Shown piece by piece: positions 6,473 through 14,081 of a stretch of 36,135 bases of DNA (positions are counted from its first letter, which is position 1; every line of letters begins with the position of its first letter). The position numbers and the translations under genes were made by a program. The notes below the pieces were generated by a model, which was not told the origin of the DNA, did no database searches, and was given only the letters and a program-made list of their open reading frames with translations. The stretch covers positions 1 through 36,135 of the forward strand of contig UQAZ01000018.1 in assembly GCA_900539165.1 (NCBI GenBank), given 5' to 3'. Source of the stretch: an uncultured Oscillospiraceae bacterium (GTDB taxonomy: Bacteria > Bacillota > Clostridia > Oscillospirales > Acutalibacteraceae).

Positions 6473-7690
6473 TTAATAGTTTGTTGCCTTAATTACATTG
6501 ATTACACTGAATCCGTCAAGCTTGGACATAAGGTCATTCTCGGTCATAGAGTCGGTAATAAACGCAACCTCGTCTGACGGTTGACCCTTACGGCTAAGGA
6601 ATTTAACATCGTTAAATGCTGTCATTACAGCGTTCTCCGAAGCCTTTGCTCTTACATAAAACGGCATTTCAAGAACAGCCTTTTCATCTGCTACATAATC
6701 CTCGCTGCCTGCACCCCAGCCGAAATTCTTTCTTCTTTCAACATGGATTGCACAGTCTACCATATCTGCAACAACAGCAGATGCAGTAGGAAGCTTACCT
6801 GCGCCGGGACCGTAAAAACATACATCTCCGACAGCGTCGCCTCTTACAAGAATAGAGTTAAATACGCCGTTTACGCTTGCAAGCTGAGAGCCGTTAAATA
6901 CAACGGCAGGGCTGACAAACGCTGTGATTTTATCGTCGCTGATTTTCTTAATCTGTCCGAGGAGCTTAATAACGCCGTTTACAGACGAAATATAAGATAC
7001 ATCCTCAAGAGTGATTTTTGTAATACCCTCAGCCTTTACCTGATTAGGATATACATGCTTGCCGAATGCAAGAGAAGCAAGAATACAAACCTTACGGCAA
7101 GCGTCAAAGCCCTCAATATCCGCTGTCGGGTCTTTTTCTGCAAAACCGTTATCCTGAGCAAGCTTCAACGCATCCTCAAAGGTCATACCGTCCTCAATCA
7201 TTTTTGTAAGAATGAAGTTGGTTGTGCCATTAAGAATACCTGCAATGCCCTCGATATTATTTGCTGCAAGGCACTGAGCCATAGGTCTGATAATCGGAAT
7301 ACCGCCGCCTACGCTTGCCTCAAAAAGATAATTTACGCCGTGCTTTTCGGCAGCCTGAAGAAGTTCAAGACCTTTTTGTGCAACAAGCTCCTTGTTAGAT
7401 GTAACAACGCTCTTTCCCGATTCGAGAAGTTTCATTGTAAAATCAAAAGCAGGATTTACTCCGCCCATAGTTTCCGCAACAACCTTAATCTCGTCATCAT
7501 TAAGTATATCGTTAAAATCCTTAGTAAACAGAGCCTCGTGTGAATCACCATCAAAATCACGCAAATCTAAAATTTTACTAACCTCGAGAACTTCGCCGCC
7601 GGTACGGTTTTTAATGCTCTTTTCATGTGTTTCGATAACCTCAACAACGCCTGAGCCTACCGTTCCGTAACCCATAACTGCTACTTTCAT
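6473..7690 (-). CDS. hom: Homoserine dehydrogenase
   Basis: NAD(P)H-dependent reduction of aspartate semialdehyde to homoserine, leading to Thr and Met. Domain order: Rossmann fold (VAVMGYGTVGSGV), catalytic/dimerisation domain with NGTTNFILTKM and the FAEKDPTADIEGFDACRK substrate and catalytic region, then a C-terminal ACT-like domain (about 330-405). The start chosen is the MKVAVMG Met at 7690, 6 nt after TTTAGGAGG. An in-frame ATG 18 nt upstream (7708) overlaps the previous gene's stop and has no ribosome site. The product is 405 aa. It sits between the ACT-domain regulator and lysC in one operon. Confidence 0.95.
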   Translation of the reverse strand: MKVAVMGYGTVGSGVVEVIETHEKSIKNRTGGEVLEVSKILDLRDFDGDSHEALFTKDFNDILNDDEIKVVAETMGGVNPAFDFTMKLLESGKSVVTSNKELVAQKGLELLQAAEKHGVNYLFEASVGGGIPIIRPMAQCLAANNIEGIAGILNGTTNFILTKMIEDGMTFEDALKLAQDNGFAEKDPTADIEGFDACRKVCILASLAFGKHVYPNQVKAEGITKITLEDVSYISSVNGVIKLLGQIKKISDDKITAFVSPAVVFNGSQLASVNGVFNSILVRGDAVGDVCFYGPGAGKLPTASAVVADMVDCAIHVERRKNFGWGAGSEDYVADEKAVLEMPFYVRAKASENAVMTAFNDVKFLSRKGQPSDEVAFITDSMTENDLMSKLDGFSVINVIKATNY

Positions 7691-7700
7691 ATTTTTCCTC

Positions 7701-8129
7701 CTAAACAATCTCGGCAGATTTTACACCGCCGATATTTTTAATCTTCAAAATTAAATCCTTTGTTGATACATCCGACTGCGTCAGTCTAACCGTAATAGAC
7801 ACATCGGCTATATTATTGACCGGAATGCTTTGATTTACCGCCAAAATATTTGCACCGGCAAGATAAAGCTCATTCATAACGGAACTAAGCACTCCCGCAT
7901 TATCTATCAGCTTTGCATTAATAGCCGTAACATCATCGCCCTGTTCGTTATACTCAAATATTTTATCCTTATATTTATAGTATGCAGAACGGGAAATTCC
8001 TGCCATCTTTGCCGCCTGAGAAGCACTGGTTGCCTCACCGGACTGCAAATATCCGTTTGCCTCAACAACCTTTGCATATATCTCGGGCAGGATTGACATA
8101 TCAACAAGCAGATATTTTACCTTTCCCAT
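7701..8129 (-). CDS. UPF0735/PheB-type ACT domain protein
   Basis: A 142-aa protein. The N-terminal half (about 1-65) contains a helix-turn-helix-like stretch (TSASQAAKMAGISRSAYYKYKDKIF), and the C-terminal half (about 70-142) is an ACT domain (INAKLIDNAGVLSSVMN, ISITVRL-type strands) expected to bind an amino acid. In Clostridia and Bacillus this family usually precedes hom, as here, and is thought to modulate aspartate-family amino-acid metabolism; the exact role is not established. Its stop lies 10 nt before the hom start, and the hom ribosome site overlaps that stop, implying coupling. A promoter is visible at 8179-8207. Confidence 0.9.
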   Translation of the reverse strand: MGKVKYLLVDMSILPEIYAKVVEANGYLQSGEATSASQAAKMAGISRSAYYKYKDKIFEYNEQGDDVTAINAKLIDNAGVLSSVMNELYLAGANILAVNQSIPVNNIADVSITVRLTQSDVSTKDLILKIKNIGGVKSAEIV

Positions 8130-8178
8130 ATGTACTCCACCTGTGGACAGTTGTATTTATGTGAAAAACACTTTTCAT

Positions 8179-8207
8179 ATATTAGCACAAAATCTTTATA
8201 TAATCAA
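8179..8207 (-). promoter_or_regulatory. Promoter of the ACT-hom-lysC operon
   Basis: Minus strand TTGATT (8207-8202), 17-nt spacer, TAATAT (8184-8179), ending about 50 nt before the ATG. The leader is too short for a T-box or lysine riboswitch. Confidence 0.5.
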
Positions 8208-8237
8208 GAGTTATTTTTCAATTTGTCAAAATTACAT

Positions 8238-8275
8238 AAAAAAGCGGCTCGAATACAGTATTCAAGCCGTTTTTT
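8238..8275. terminator. Terminator of the two-component operon (T-rich on both sides)
   Basis: Near-perfect long stem: AAAAAAGCGGCTCGAATAC pairs with GTATTCAAGCCGTTTTTT, with one bulged G and one mismatch. It lies 24 nt past the histidine-kinase stop on the minus strand. Confidence 0.75.
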
Positions 8276-8298
8276 CTCATATAAATCAATGATTGATT

Positions 8299-9441
8299 TT
8301 AGTTTGTTTCGCCCTTTGGCAAAATGACAAGCATAACCGTTCCGTTTTCCGAACTTTCCTCGGCGAAAACTCTGCCGCCGTGAAGTAAAGCGATTTCCCA
8401 AACAAGCGAGAGACCGAGTCCGACACCGCCGTGTTCCCTGCTGCGTGATTTATCGACACGAAAGAACGGCTGAAAAATACTTTCTCTGTACTGCTCGGGT
8501 ATTCCGTTGCCGTTATCACGCACCCTGATAAAAATCTGTCCGTCCCGTTCACTGACGCAAACTCTCACGCTCTCATTCGGTCGATTGTAGCGTATGGCAT
8601 TTTCCGTCAAATTAAAGAGCATACGGTAAATCAGAGTGTCACTTCCGACCATTGTGCCTTCTCCGTCATATTCGAGGGTGATTCCTCTTTTCTCGGCAAT
8701 GGGCGCAAGGTCGGTAAAAATTTCCTCAATCATAGGGGCAAGCTCAATCACATCATTACAAGGCACGGTGCGAAGCTCGCTCATTTCGAGCAGAGTTTTT
8801 GTCATCTGCGACATTCTTTCCGTCTGCTCCTGCAAAAGCTTTAACAGTTCTGCCGTATCGGGCTGAACATCCGAATGTTCAACAGAAAACAGTTCAATCT
8901 GCGCCTGCATAAGTGCAAGCGGCGTTCTCAGCTCGTGTGCGGCATTGCCCGTGAACTGCCGTTGGGCAGAAAACCCCTCATCAAGACGGTCAAGCATACC
9001 GTTAAACGATTTGCTGAACTGCTTAAATTCGGGAAGAACATCCTCGCTTATTTTCATATCCGCCAAATTATTGGGTTGAACATTCTCCACCTGAGAGGCG
9101 AAATTCTTTAACGGCTTCAAGGCACGACCGCTGACGAAATAAGCCAGCACACCGCCGAGCAGAGTAACAGCCACGGTGATGTACCAATTAGTTGTGTCAA
9201 AGGAATGCTGAGCGCCGTTTACTATAATGGTAAGCTCGTCACGGCCAAGGCTCTTGCTTTCCGGGTCAAAGGAATCCGGCTCGCTGTTTTCGATTTCGCT
9301 GTACGCAGAAATTCCGTTACCTATCGAATTCATATAATGCTTACCCGAATAACCGATTAAGCAGTTCATAAGCACGCAGGTCAAGCCTATCAAAGCAACG
9401 GTCATCAGCGTAATTCTCCACTGCAAAGAAAGTCTTTTCAT
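8299..9441 (-). CDS. Sensor histidine kinase (OmpR-partner type)
   Basis: A 380-aa membrane sensor: TM1 about 11-31, a ~55-residue extracytoplasmic loop, TM2 about 85-105, a HAMP-like linker (about 106-155), HisKA with the phospho-accepting His in AAHELRTP (H169), then HATPase with an N box (NLTENAIRYN), G1 (VRDNGNGIP) and G2 (HGGVGLGLSLV). It overlaps the response-regulator stop by 4 nt (ATGA), so the pair is co-translated. The divergent neighbour is a redox/thiol operon, which suggests but does not prove that the stimulus is redox- or envelope-related. The extracellular loop is acidic and has no cysteines. Confidence 0.95.
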   Translation of the reverse strand: MKRLSLQWRITLMTVALIGLTCVLMNCLIGYSGKHYMNSIGNGISAYSEIENSEPDSFDPESKSLGRDELTIIVNGAQHSFDTTNWYITVAVTLLGGVLAYFVSGRALKPLKNFASQVENVQPNNLADMKISEDVLPEFKQFSKSFNGMLDRLDEGFSAQRQFTGNAAHELRTPLALMQAQIELFSVEHSDVQPDTAELLKLLQEQTERMSQMTKTLLEMSELRTVPCNDVIELAPMIEEIFTDLAPIAEKRGITLEYDGEGTMVGSDTLIYRMLFNLTENAIRYNRPNESVRVCVSERDGQIFIRVRDNGNGIPEQYRESIFQPFFRVDKSRSREHGGVGLGLSLVWEIALLHGGRVFAEESSENGTVMLVILPKGETN

Positions 9442-10112
9442 TCCTTTTCCTCCATAACATATCCCTCGCCTATACGATTATGTATAGGGTCATAGCCCAT
9501 AGCAGAGCGCAGCTTTTTTCTGAGCGCCGAAATATGCACTCTTATGGAATTACTGAAATTATCAACACTGCTGTCCCAAACATGTTCGAGAAATTCCTCT
9601 TGGCTTATAGGTCGTCCTTGATTGAGCATAAGATATTCAAGAATACCCGTTTCCTTTTTTGTAAGGGACAACGGTTCGGACGAAACATACGCTTTGCGTG
9701 ATTTAGTATCAAACGATAGTTCGCCGCAAGTCAAAATAACATCGTTTTGAGTAAATCGTCTGAGTGTCAGGTTGCGTATTCTTGCGGCAAGTTCATCAAG
9801 ATGAAACGGCTTAGTAAGATAATCGTTTGCGCCTGCGTCCAAGCCCTCAACTTTATCGGCAACCTCACAGCGAGCAGACAAAATAAGCACCTTTGTATCG
9901 CTGTCGGTTTTTCTGAGTTCTTTAAGAACAGTCATACCGTCTGCGTCTGGCAAATTCAAATCAAGTACAACAAGGTCGAAGCGTTCTATACAAAGCATCT
10001 CCATAGCCGCTTTTCCGTCATAGCAATAATCTACGCTGTATGCAAGATGTCTGAGACTGCGTACAATGGTATCGCACAGAGTTTTCTCGTCCTCAACAAC
10101 TAAAATATGCAT
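9438..10112 (-). CDS. OmpR/PhoB-family response regulator
   Basis: A receiver domain (1-115) with acidic pocket E7/D8, phospho-acceptor D51 (VVLDLNLPDADG), the conserved Thr/Ser in LILSAR and Lys in LTKPF, then a winged-helix DNA-binding domain (about 125-224; SLTKKETGILEYLM, VRVHISALRKKL-type recognition region). The start chosen is the MHILVVEDE Met at 10112, 7 nt after GGGAGG; the 11 extra residues encoded upstream (from 10145) have no ribosome site and precede the receiver fold. It forms a tight operon with the kinase and probably acts at the divergent 10113-10304 region. Confidence 0.94.
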   Translation of the reverse strand: MHILVVEDEKTLCDTIVRSLRHLAYSVDYCYDGKAAMEMLCIERFDLVVLDLNLPDADGMTVLKELRKTDSDTKVLILSARCEVADKVEGLDAGANDYLTKPFHLDELAARIRNLTLRRFTQNDVILTCGELSFDTKSRKAYVSSEPLSLTKKETGILEYLMLNQGRPISQEEFLEHVWDSSVDNFSNSIRVHISALRKKLRSAMGYDPIHNRIGEGYVMEEKE

Positions 10113-10267
10113 AAAAATCCTCCCGACACTTGTTTTATTCTGCAAGTCAATATATTATATAATGGTATTATAACACAAACGCATAAAGTTTTTGTTAATT
10201 TTTTCATCAATCGAACAAGAAAAAATTTAATTAATTCGTTTACTTAACAGAAAATTTATATCCCCTG

Positions 10268-10276
10268 TGCTATAAT
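10268..10276 (+). promoter_or_regulatory. Extended -10 promoter of the CD1871A/4Fe-4S/TlpA operon
   Basis: TGCTATAAT matches TGnTATAAT and lies about 28 nt before the TTG start codon. The -35 region is poor: the nearest TTAACA is 21 nt away. This would fit activation by the divergent response regulator. The 190-bp divergent region is AT-rich, and no convincing direct repeat was pinned down. Confidence 0.5.
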
Positions 10277-10304
10277 TGGGACGAAAACGAAGGGAGTGGT
10301 TAAT

Positions 10305-10451
10305 TTGTTCAAAGCAAAAAAGGCTGTATCACAAGGCTTTTTACTAATCGCAGGAACGGTTATGCTGTGCTACGGAGCAATGCGAGGCGAAGCTGAGACC
10401 GTATTAAGTAAGGCGATAAAGCTGTGCTTGGAGTGTGTGGGAATTGGATAA
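10305..10451 (+). CDS. CD1871A-like CXXC small membrane protein
   Basis: A 48-aa protein starting at TTG 10305, 8 nt after GGGAG. Sequence features are a basic N-terminus (FKAKKAVSQG), one hydrophobic helix (FLLIAGTVMLCYGAMRGE, residues about 12-29), an amphipathic segment (TVLSKAIKLC) and a C-terminal CLEC motif before VGIG. The layout Y-G-x-x-R-G-E then K-A-x-x-x-C-L-E-C-x-G-x-G matches the CD1871A family of tiny CXXC proteins of Clostridia. Its stop lies inside the start of the next gene (17-nt overlap), so it is co-translated with the 4Fe-4S membrane protein. The role is unproven; a thiol or metal relay in the membrane with its two neighbours is a reasonable guess. Confidence 0.75.
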   Translation: MFKAKKAVSQGFLLIAGTVMLCYGAMRGEAETVLSKAIKLCLECVGIG

Positions 10452-11412
10452 GAATAAAAAGAAAAGAAACATATCAAAGCCGCTGAGTCGATTTCGCACT
10501 TGGATTCAGGCGGGAGCGACACTACTTACAAATATACATTTGCCAAACTTTTTCAAGGGCGGAATATATCAGGGCAACGCCAAGTCGGTATGCGTTCCCG
10601 GATTAAACTGCTACTCCTGTCCGGCGGCGTCGGGTGCTTGTCCGATAGGAGCATTTCAATCGGTAGTAGGCTCGTCAAAATTTAAGTTTTCCTATTATAT
10701 AACGGGATTTTTGATTTTGCTCGGCGTACTGCTCGGTCGCTTCATTTGCGGATTTCTGTGTCCGTTCGGATGGTTTCAGGATTTATTACACAAAATACCG
10801 ACTAAAAAACTGTCAACAAAAAAGCTCAAACCGCTTACATATTTGAAATATGCGGTATTACTGTTGAGCGTGATTATTTTACCTGCATTTGCAGTAAATG
10901 ATGTAGGAATGGGCGACCCGTTTTTCTGCAAATATATATGTCCGCAAGGAGTGCTTGAGGGGGCTATCCCGCTGTCAATCGTAAATGAGGGAATACGCTC
11001 GGCTCTGGGTGCATTATTTACACGAAAGCTGATAATATTAATCGTCGTGGTTGTTCTGAGCGTGCTGTTTTACCGTCCGTTTTGTAAATGGATATGCCCA
11101 CTCGGTGCATTTTACGGACTGATGAACAAGGTGTCACTTTTGGGAATAAAGGTAGACGGACACAAATGCGTATCCTGCGGAAAATGTGCAAAGGTGTGCA
11201 AAATGGATGTTGATGTAACAAAAACGCCTAATCACACCGAATGTATACGCTGCGGCAAGTGTATCACCGCCTGCCCGACCGATGCTGTAAGCTTTAGCTA
11301 CGGCTTTGGATTACCCGAAAAAAATCTTTGCGACAATGCAAAGGTAAACAAATCAAAGGTAAATAAATCAATAAACAAAGAAAATTTAATCAATAAAAAA
11401 ACGGAGGAATGA
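10435..11412 (+). CDS. Membrane-bound 4Fe-4S binding protein (NapH/MauN/YccM-like)
   Basis: A 325-aa integral membrane iron-sulfur protein. It has a Cys cluster near residues 59-69 (CYSCPAASGAC) and repeated C-x3-C-P membrane motifs (CGFLCPFG at 105-112, CKYICPQG at 165-172, CKWICPLG at 217-224). Hydrophobic helices lie at about 86-106, 136-155 and 197-213. A C-terminal 2x[4Fe-4S] ferredoxin domain has C245/248/251/255 and C270/273/276/280. Such proteins pass electrons across or along the membrane to periplasmic or extracytoplasmic partners. Translation may begin at GTG 10435 or TTG 10444; both overlap the upstream CD1871A-like gene. The downstream thioredoxin-like lipoprotein suggests a reductive pathway to surface thiols. 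Confidence 0.9.
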   Translation: MWELDKNKKKRNISKPLSRFRTWIQAGATLLTNIHLPNFFKGGIYQGNAKSVCVPGLNCYSCPAASGACPIGAFQSVVGSSKFKFSYYITGFLILLGVLLGRFICGFLCPFGWFQDLLHKIPTKKLSTKKLKPLTYLKYAVLLLSVIILPAFAVNDVGMGDPFFCKYICPQGVLEGAIPLSIVNEGIRSALGALFTRKLIILIVVVVLSVLFYRPFCKWICPLGAFYGLMNKVSLLGIKVDGHKCVSCGKCAKVCKMDVDVTKTPNHTECIRCGKCITACPTDAVSFSYGFGLPEKNLCDNAKVNKSKVNKSINKENLINKKTEE

Positions 11413-11414
11413 TT

Positions 11415-12386
11415 ATGAAAAAATCAATCACAAAAATCTTAGCCGTACTGCTTGTGGCAGTACTGACACTCAGCCTTGCAGCCTGTTCTGCAAAAAAGAA
11501 CAAGAATGACAGCTGTTCATCAAACACAGACACCGATATTGCAACCCTGATGTCGGTAGAGCCGAGCAACGCAGAAGAGGCGGCAGACCTCTACCAAAAG
11601 CTTATGCAAAAGGAAAACGATATTCTCACAAGCAATTCAAGCCTTTGGGAAAAGGTGTTTATGTCGGCTAACAAAGACACACAGATGATTGAAGACGGCA
11701 CTAATTACGGCGATTTTCTGCTTAAAACAATTGAGGGTGCAAAGGACCAATTCTCGGAAGATGAAATGAAAATCCTCAAGGAGGGCGCTGAGCAAGTTAA
11801 GGAAATTGAAGGAAAGCTCACAATTCTGGAACAAAAGTATCCGGGTTGCGGAAACAAACCAAGCTCGGGCGAAAGCGTTGCGGCAGACAGCGCAGGCAAA
11901 GTTTCAAACGATAGCGAGCTTACAAAGTTCCCAAGCTTTCAGGGCAAGGACTTAGACGGCAATGATGTAAACAGCAATGACCTTTTCTCATCCAACAGCG
12001 TAACAGTTGTGAACTTCTGGTTTACAACCTGCAAGCCTTGTGTAGGCGAACTCGGTGAATTAGAGGCTCTCAACAAAGAGCTTGCTTCAAAAGGCGGTGC
12101 GGTTGTCGGTGTAAACTCTTTCACACTTGACGGAGACAAAACAGCAATTTCTGAAGCAAAGGATATTCTTTCACAAAAGGGTATCACATACAAAAACATT
12201 TGGTTTGATTCAAAATCCGATGCCGGCAAATTCACCTCGGGACTTTACTCATTCCCGACAACCTATGTAGTTGACAAAAACGGCAACATTGTAGGTCAGC
12301 CAATCGTTGGCGCAATCACAAGTGCCGAGCAGTCAAAGAAGCTCAACAGCCTTATTGAACAAGCTATTGCAAACAGCAACAAATAA
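11415..12386 (+). CDS. TlpA/ResA-like thioredoxin-fold lipoprotein
   Basis: A 323-aa lipoprotein with signal peptide 1-23, lipobox LAAC and lipidated C24. An acidic helical region spans about 40-145. A C-terminal redoxin domain (about 170-320) has the active-site motif FWFTTCKPC (Cys 206 and 209) and the cis-Pro region in SFPTTYVVDKNG. It is expected on the outer face of the membrane as a thiol-disulfide oxidoreductase. The start is the MKKSITK Met at 11415, 8 nt after GGAGG; the ATG at 11409 abuts the ribosome site. It begins 2 nt after the 4Fe-4S gene stop, so electrons could flow from that protein to this one (inference). Confidence 0.92.
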   Translation: MKKSITKILAVLLVAVLTLSLAACSAKKNKNDSCSSNTDTDIATLMSVEPSNAEEAADLYQKLMQKENDILTSNSSLWEKVFMSANKDTQMIEDGTNYGDFLLKTIEGAKDQFSEDEMKILKEGAEQVKEIEGKLTILEQKYPGCGNKPSSGESVAADSAGKVSNDSELTKFPSFQGKDLDGNDVNSNDLFSSNSVTVVNFWFTTCKPCVGELGELEALNKELASKGGAVVGVNSFTLDGDKTAISEAKDILSQKGITYKNIWFDSKSDAGKFTSGLYSFPTTYVVDKNGNIVGQPIVGAITSAEQSKKLNSLIEQAIANSNK

Positions 12387-12401
12387 ATAACGGCATAAAT
12401 C

Positions 12402-12446
12402 AAAGCCCTACCGGACACGCTGATTAAAGCGTACCGATAGGGCTTT
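12402..12446. terminator. Bidirectional terminator between convergent genes
   Basis: Stem AAAGCCCTA/TAGGGCTTT with inner CGG/CCG and ACGCT/AGCGT helices. It serves both the tlpA-like gene (plus) and the AI-2E permease gene (minus). Confidence 0.85.
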
Positions 12447-12457
12447 TACATTATTGT

Positions 12458-13645
12458 TTATTTTTTCGGAACATCTATTTTATTTTCGGGAGAAGTTTTC
12501 CAAATATTAATTCTGCCGGTATCGTTAAACGCTTTAAGCGTCATTACGCAAAGCGGAACGAGGAACATTCCGAGGAAGCCGAAGAATTTAAGACCGAAAT
12601 AAAGTCCCATAAGAGTAACGATAGGATTAACTCCAAGCGATGTACCCACAATCTTAGGCTCGATATACTGACGAATTACGGTTATGATAACATACATAAT
12701 GATTAAACCGAGAGCCTGCTTGTTATTTCCGTAAACGAGCGAGAACAATGCCCACGGTATCAAAATACCACCCGAGCCTGCAACAGGGAGAATGTCGAAT
12801 ATTGCGATAGCGGCAGCAATAAGAACAAAGAAATTATTGTTCATTATACCGCACATTCTCATAATGCCGAAGCCTAAACAAATCTCGCTGAATGTGATAA
12901 GCATTATTATTCCGTATGCCTTAAACATAGTTAAAATTGTCTTAGAGAACACCTGCTTTAAGTCAACAAGAATGTTCTTTTTTTCTGACGGGAGCTGATT
13001 TTGAATAAATCTTACAACTGTATCATAATCCTTGGTGAAAAGAATCCAAGCGACAATGCCGATTACAACTCCAATAAGAACAGACGGAACACCTTTCAGC
13101 ACGCTGTAAACATTGCTTACTCCTGAAGTTATTTTATCGGTAATGCTGCTGAAATCAATTCCCGAGAGCAGACCGGATGCTGCGCCCACATCCTCGGCAG
13201 CGGCAGGCTGAAGCTTACTAAATGCATCGGTTATTGTAACAGATACGGAATCATACAAATGCGACGGGAGAAATCCAAGAAAATCAAGAAGCCAGTTTTC
13301 AACCTTTGAAAGCAAGGACGGCAGGTCGTTAAGTTCGGACACGAGATATGTCAAAAATTCCGAAATCTTATTAAATACTGCCGAAAGAATAAAAATAAGC
13401 GGAATGATAACAACGCATATTGATAAAATTACAAGCAATATAGAGAAAAAGCCGTGCGCTTTATGATTGGTTTTCTTATCTATAAACCTAAGCGGTTTTT
13501 GAAGAATCACGGCAAAGAAGAACGACAGCAAAAACGGTGCCGAAACCCAAAAGAAATATTTTAATCCTACATATGCGAGAGCCAATAAAACACCCACAAA
13601 GGCGAAATTAATTAAAAAGGCTCGTCTTTTTTCAACCTTATCCAC
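12458..13645 (-). CDS. AI-2E family transporter (PerM/YtvI-like)
   Basis: A 395-aa polytopic membrane protein. A hydrophobic N-terminal pair (about 10-50) is followed by another TM near 60-85, an extracytoplasmic amphipathic region (about 95-190), and a C-terminal block of four or five TMs. That block carries the family landmarks FDILPVAGSGGILIPWAL, the RQYIEPKIVGTSLGVNP motif and LMGLYFGLKFFGFLGMFLVP. The family includes exporters and antiporters; AI-2 transport itself is not implied. The start is GTG 13645, preceded by GGGAGGGG with 5-nt spacing; an in-frame ATG at 13666 lies upstream of this site and is not favoured. It is a single gene with its own promoter. Confidence 0.9.
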   Translation of the reverse strand: MDKVEKRRAFLINFAFVGVLLALAYVGLKYFFWVSAPFLLSFFFAVILQKPLRFIDKKTNHKAHGFFSILLVILSICVVIIPLIFILSAVFNKISEFLTYLVSELNDLPSLLSKVENWLLDFLGFLPSHLYDSVSVTITDAFSKLQPAAAEDVGAASGLLSGIDFSSITDKITSGVSNVYSVLKGVPSVLIGVVIGIVAWILFTKDYDTVVRFIQNQLPSEKKNILVDLKQVFSKTILTMFKAYGIIMLITFSEICLGFGIMRMCGIMNNNFFVLIAAAIAIFDILPVAGSGGILIPWALFSLVYGNNKQALGLIIMYVIITVIRQYIEPKIVGTSLGVNPIVTLMGLYFGLKFFGFLGMFLVPLCVMTLKAFNDTGRINIWKTSPENKIDVPKK

Positions 13646-13679
13646 AATATCCCCTCCCAAGAACATATTAGATATATTT

Positions 13680-13708
13680 ATGATAACCCAAAGCCGTCAT
13701 ATATTCAA
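13680..13708 (-). promoter_or_regulatory. Promoter of the AI-2E permease gene
   Basis: Minus strand TTGAAT (13708-13703), 17-nt spacer, TATCAT (13685-13680), located 34 nt before the GTG start. Confidence 0.55.
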
Positions 13709-13933
13709 GCATTATTAATGCTTAGTTACAAAAAATTAACTAAAGACTTCCGTTGGGGCGTACTACATAAGGAATAAATGCTTAAAACCCAAATAAACAG
13801 CGAAATACTGCGTTAAATTTGCAGTGAAGGCGACAAGCCTGCCCTGCAAATTATGCCTTGTCTTTCATCTGTTCCTTTGGTTTTTAAGTGCAAAGCAGTT
13901 TAAGCAAACTGCTTTTATTCAGTGTGCATTAAC

Positions 13934-13969
13934 AAAATCCCGTTAATACTTGCGTATTAGCGGGATTTT
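13934..13969. terminator. Strong hairpin terminator inside the structured element
   Basis: AAAATCCCG-T-TAATAC, loop TTGC, GTATTA-G-CGGGATTTT. The stem has 15 paired positions around one mismatch, with a T-run on the plus side and TTTTGTT on the minus side. On the minus strand it would end read-through from the P-type ATPase operon. Confidence 0.75.
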
Positions 13970-13982
13970 TTAATAGTGCAAT

Positions 13983-14033
13983 GGGCAAAACTCAGGAAGC
14001 TTAAACCAATTACTTCCTTATGCAATGCGCCCC
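13983..14033 (-). ncRNA. Structured motif B, homologous to element A at 5155-5205
   Basis: Minus strand 51-nt segment bounded by GGGG and CCC, with core ATTGCATAA, a GGAAG/CTTCC hairpin and TGAG-T-TTTGCCC. It matches the 5155-5205 minus-strand segment at equal length. The hairpin pairs change from AAAA/TTTT in A to GGAAG/CTTCC in B, so pairing is kept while sequence differs. Confidence 0.5.
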
Positions 14034-14081
14034 TTGGTAGAAGCCTTTAGTCAATCTGTGGCATATCAAAATGCCTCTACA

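Larger units (their letters stand above)
13735..14055. repeat. 321-bp element with ~40-bp imperfect inverted ends and nested hairpins
   Basis: The 415-bp gap between the permease and the ATPase holds no gene. Its ends (13735-13774 and 14014-14055) are imperfect inverted repeats sharing ACTAAAG/CTTTAGT, CTTC/GAAG, GGGGCG/CGCCCC and CATAAGGAA/TTCCTTATG. Inside are CTTAAAACCCAAA (13781-13793) pairing with 13876-13888 (12 of 13), a perfect AATTTGCAG/CTGCAAATT stem (13816-13852), a hairpin at 13893-13914 and a strong terminator at 13934-13969. This could be a MITE-like repeat or a structured RNA. Confidence 0.6.

Noticed and set aside
6581..7543. Long plus-strand frame (320 codons) antisense to hom
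   Set aside because: It lies wholly inside the well-supported hom gene on the other strand; its composition (Cys, Asn and Lys rich, no motif) is typical of a shadow frame.
8130..8178. T-box or lysine riboswitch in the leader of the ACT-hom-lysC operon
   Set aside because: The leader from the predicted start to the ATG is only about 45 nt, and no T-box sequence or lysine-aptamer stem is present.
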